This document shows, piece by piece, positions 61,817-64,000 of a stretch of DNA of 64,000 bases. Numbering within the stretch: position 1 is the stretch's first letter; each line of letters begins with the position of its first letter. The translations under genes were made by a program, and so were the position numbers. The stretch spans positions 1 to 64,000 of the forward strand of contig JAEYYV010000213.1 of assembly GCA_023428295.1 (NCBI GenBank), in the 5' to 3' direction. The DNA comes from Pseudomonadota bacterium. Its GTDB lineage: Bacteria > Myxococcota_A > Polyangia > Haliangiales > Haliangiaceae. Below the pieces are notes generated by a model. That model had not been told where the DNA came from and did no database searches. It saw only the letters and a program-made list of their open reading frames with translations.

Positions 61817-62593
61817 TCACGGACGCGGCGACGGAGGCGGATGCTCGTGTGCGTGATGCGACTGATGCGCGTGCAAGCGCACCTCCGCGACGAGCGGCCG
61901 GTGATCACTCGCACGACGAGCGAGATCGGAGTCGCAGCGCGAGAGCTTCATGAAGTCGACCGCGCCGCGCACGAAGATCGCGTCGAGCGCGCGGACCGGG
62001 CCCCACGCAGGGAACGTGAGCGGACGCTTCGTGATGCCGCGGAAACCCGACGGCGCGAGCAGCGTTCCGAGTCCGCCGTACACGTCGTTGAGATCGCCGC
62101 CGACGATCACCGGGGTGTCGTGGTGCAGGTGCGCGAACGGATGTGACGCGAGGAACTTCTGGAGCTGGATCTTGCGCTCGAAACCCGCGAGCCCGAGGTG
62201 CATGTTGAACACGTGGAGCGTGCGATCGACATCGTCGTGGCGCACGCGGAGGACGCCGTGCAGCACGCTGCGCTTCTTCTTGAAGCGAATGGACAGATCG
62301 ATGTTGGACGCCTCGATCAGCGGATAGCGCGAGAGGATGGCATTTCCGTACTGGCCGCCACCGCGCACGTCGACGTTGGGAAACCAGCTGACGTACTTGA
62401 GGCCGATCTTCTCGGCGAGGACCTCGGCTTGCTTGTCTCGGTTGGATCGCGTGACGCCCGCATCCACCTCTTGCAGCATCGCTACGTCCACGTCGAGCTT
62501 CTGGATGACCTCGACGATGCGATCGGGCTCGTAGCGACGATCGACGCCGCCGATGCACTTGTGGATGTTGTACGAGAGGAAGCGCAGCTTCAC
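61817..62593 (-). CDS. Endonuclease/exonuclease/phosphatase (EEP) family protein
   Basis: The 258-residue product has the EEP landmarks: LSYNIHKCIG, MLQEVD, GGQYGNAILSRYP, FNMHLGL, VIVGGDLND and SDHRPLVAEV. Substrate could be a nucleic acid, phosphoinositide or sphingolipid. The C-terminus is a His/Pro-rich tail. The GTG start overlaps the stop of the SpoIIE-type gene (GTGA). Confidence 0.9.
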   Translation of the reverse strand: MKLRFLSYNIHKCIGGVDRRYEPDRIVEVIQKLDVDVAMLQEVDAGVTRSNRDKQAEVLAEKIGLKYVSWFPNVDVRGGGQYGNAILSRYPLIEASNIDLSIRFKKKRSVLHGVLRVRHDDVDRTLHVFNMHLGLAGFERKIQLQKFLASHPFAHLHHDTPVIVGGDLNDVYGGLGTLLAPSGFRGITKRPLTFPAWGPVRALDAIFVRGAVDFMKLSRCDSDLARRASDHRPLVAEVRLHAHQSHHAHEHPPPSPRP

Positions 62594-64000
62594 GAGCCGA
62601 CCTCCGCGAGGCGCGCCACGACGAGCGTCTCGTCATCGGCGAGCGGACGACCTGCCCGATGTGCGGCGATTCCTGATTGCACGACGGCGTGCACGGCGTT
62701 CGGCGAGAGACGCGTTCGGTCCAGTCGCTTCAGAAGATGCTGGAGGCGACGATCGCCGAACGGTGCTCCGGCGGGATCCTGCGCGTCGATCACGCCATCG
62801 GTATACCAGACCAACAGATCGCCGGCCTGGATTGGACGATGGTGGACCTTGGGGGCCGCGCTCATCGTGCCGCCGAGGGGGTTGCCGCGACCGACGAGCG
62901 CGTGAAGCTCCATCGTCGTGTCGCTCGGACGGCACAGGTAGGGTGCGGTGTGGCCGCAGGACACGAAGCGAACGTCCTGCGCTCTCGGATCGAGGATCGC
63001 AGCGAAGCACGTCATGGCCAGTGCGCCTCCGCCGACGCGTCGGACGGCGGCATCGAGCGCGGAGACCAACTCTCGCAGATCGACGGCATCCCCGCTGCGC
63101 CTCACGCAGACATCACACGCGCCGATCGCCGCGGCGGTGACCATCGCGCTCGCGACGCCGTGTCCCGTGACATCACCGATCGCGACGAGCACCCGACCGT
63201 CGGCCAGCGGGTAGACCTGCCAGAAGTCGCCGGCGCAACGCGTCGCGGGCTGCCACGAACCGACGACGGTGATCGGACCGAACACGTGAGGCCCCTTGCC
63301 GGGGAGCAGCTCGCCTTGCACGGTGGCCGCGAGCTCGACCTCGCGCGCGAGGTTCGCACGCTCGGCAGCGCGACGAGCCATGCGCGCGTGAAGCAGTGCC
63401 TCGGCGAGACGCTCGCCGGCGCGCTCGAGGAAGTCGAGCGGGCGCCCGCGCAAGCGAGTTGCAGCTTGTGGCACCACGAGGAGACCGATCAGCTCGTCGG
63501 CGCTCGCGACGGGAACGAGTGCGCGTGCTTCGTTGCGCTCGAACAGCTGCGTGGTGAGCTCGCGCAAGTCGGCGGGCACCGGCTCGAGATCGTCGGCGAA
63601 CAGCGCGCCGCGATACTCCGCGAGCCACGCGACGAGCAGCGGATCGGGCGCGTGATCGTCCGTGATGTTCTCGCCGGTCTCGCGCGTCCATCCCCAGTCG
63701 TCTTCCTCGGCGAGCATCACCTTCGTGCGCACGCCGATGCCGAGCTCGACGATATCGATCGCGAGCTGCGCGATCTGCGTCGCCGCCGTCTCGGTCCGCG
63801 CGCGCCCGACGAGCTGCGCGAGCAAGCGCTCGAGCGGGCCATCACCGATGCGACCGCCGCGCTGCACGAGCGAGATCGTGGCCACCGACGCGCGCACCGC
63901 GCCGAACGTGAGGACGAGCGCGATCGTGACCATCCACCACGCGGCTTGGCCGAGGAGCAGCAGCACGATCCAGCCGAGGAAGATCGCGGACGCGAAGAAC
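62590..64000 (-). CDS. Membrane SpoIIE/PP2C-type phosphatase with GAF-like sensor, 5' end outside
   Basis: The frame stays open to the window edge (FFASAIFLGWIVLLLLGQAAWWMVTIALV), so the true start is beyond it. Membrane segments come first, then a GAF-like domain (about residues 60-190 of the visible part), a coiled link (ARMARRAAERANLAREVELAATVQGELLPG) and a PP2C SpoIIE domain with GDFWQVYPL, VAIGDVTGHGVASAM, DPRAQDVRFVSCGH and WYTDGVIDA, the metal-binding aspartates. It should dephosphorylate an anti-anti-sigma-type partner in response to a signal. Confidence 0.88.
   Translation of the reverse strand, partial: FFASAIFLGWIVLLLLGQAAWWMVTIALVLTFGAVRASVATISLVQRGGRIGDGPLERLLAQLVGRARTETAATQIAQLAIDIVELGIGVRTKVMLAEEDDWGWTRETGENITDDHAPDPLLVAWLAEYRGALFADDLEPVPADLRELTTQLFERNEARALVPVASADELIGLLVVPQAATRLRGRPLDFLERAGERLAEALLHARMARRAAERANLAREVELAATVQGELLPGKGPHVFGPITVVGSWQPATRCAGDFWQVYPLADGRVLVAIGDVTGHGVASAMVTAAAIGACDVCVRRSGDAVDLRELVSALDAAVRRVGGGALAMTCFAAILDPRAQDVRFVSCGHTAPYLCRPSDTTMELHALVGRGNPLGGTMSAAPKVHHRPIQAGDLLVWYTDGVIDAQDPAGAPFGDRRLQHLLKRLDRTRLSPNAVHAVVQSGIAAHRAGRPLADDETLVVARLAEVGS

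Overview
The window is very GC-rich (codon third positions almost all G or C), densely packed, and reads like a chromosomal segment of a myxobacterium-type organism (Myxococcota). Signs are the eukaryote-like Ser/Thr kinases, many short lipoproteins with a 'DAxxDA' proline/alanine style, a PilZ protein, several type IV minor pilin genes with PilY1 homologues, FecR/ECF pairs, and DUF4159/von Willebrand operons. No phage, transposase, integrase or CRISPR array was seen. The species cannot be named from this alone.

Layout. 1-5.3 kb: the tail of a Bax1/DUF790 nuclease, an ExbB/ExbD pair and a large PHP-domain lipoprotein. 5.3-20.5 kb: housekeeping and small regulatory units: yggX with a PLP enzyme, an orphan anti-sigma-like membrane protein, a DECR2-type SDR coupled to a PLD-like protein, an ECF sigma factor coupled to a FecR-type partner, a butyrobetaine-hydroxylase-like dioxygenase, a PilZ protein, a methyltransferase, rph-rdgB, a fatty-acid hydroxylase/TetR pair, a GDSL hydrolase, a ParD/ParE-like toxin-antitoxin pair and tRNA-His(GTG).

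20.5-28.9 kb: a uric acid/ureide degradation region. allB, a fused allantoicase-OHCU decarboxylase and uraH overlap by 4 bases each. A CitE-like protein follows, and a PuuD-type membrane urate oxidase lies 2.5 kb upstream beyond a Ser/Thr kinase and a C-type-lectin lipoprotein. Together these would take urate to ureidoglycolate plus urea. 28.9-34.9 kb: a lipoprotein, an ArsR/SRPBCC pair with a readable promoter-operator, a lipoprotein oligopeptidase B, an unusual LigD-type polymerase fused to a catalytically dead ligase domain, and a HAD phosphatase.

34.9-43.6 kb is the most striking region: eight minus-strand genes, nearly all overlapping by 1-4 bases. In order they encode an outer-membrane barrel, a lipoprotein, a transmembrane Ser/Thr kinase, two small lipoproteins, an unknown protein, a 1035-residue CHAT-domain protein and a caspase-fold protease. 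The caspase gene carries a one-base frameshift. The layout suggests an envelope-to-cytoplasm signalling or protease cascade, possibly a defence or regulated-death system. That is inference.

43.6-49.3 kb: a plus-strand operon of DUF4159, a membrane vWA protein and two unknowns. It ends in an 81-bp hairpin facing a Wza-like export lipoprotein gene. 50.2-58.6 kb: a minor pilin/PilY1 cluster (PilX, PilW, PilV, PilY1, FimT, PilE-like, and a second short PilY1). 58.7-64 kb: a pair of M16 peptidases (one lacking the zinc motif), an EEP-family hydrolase and a truncated membrane SpoIIE-type phosphatase.
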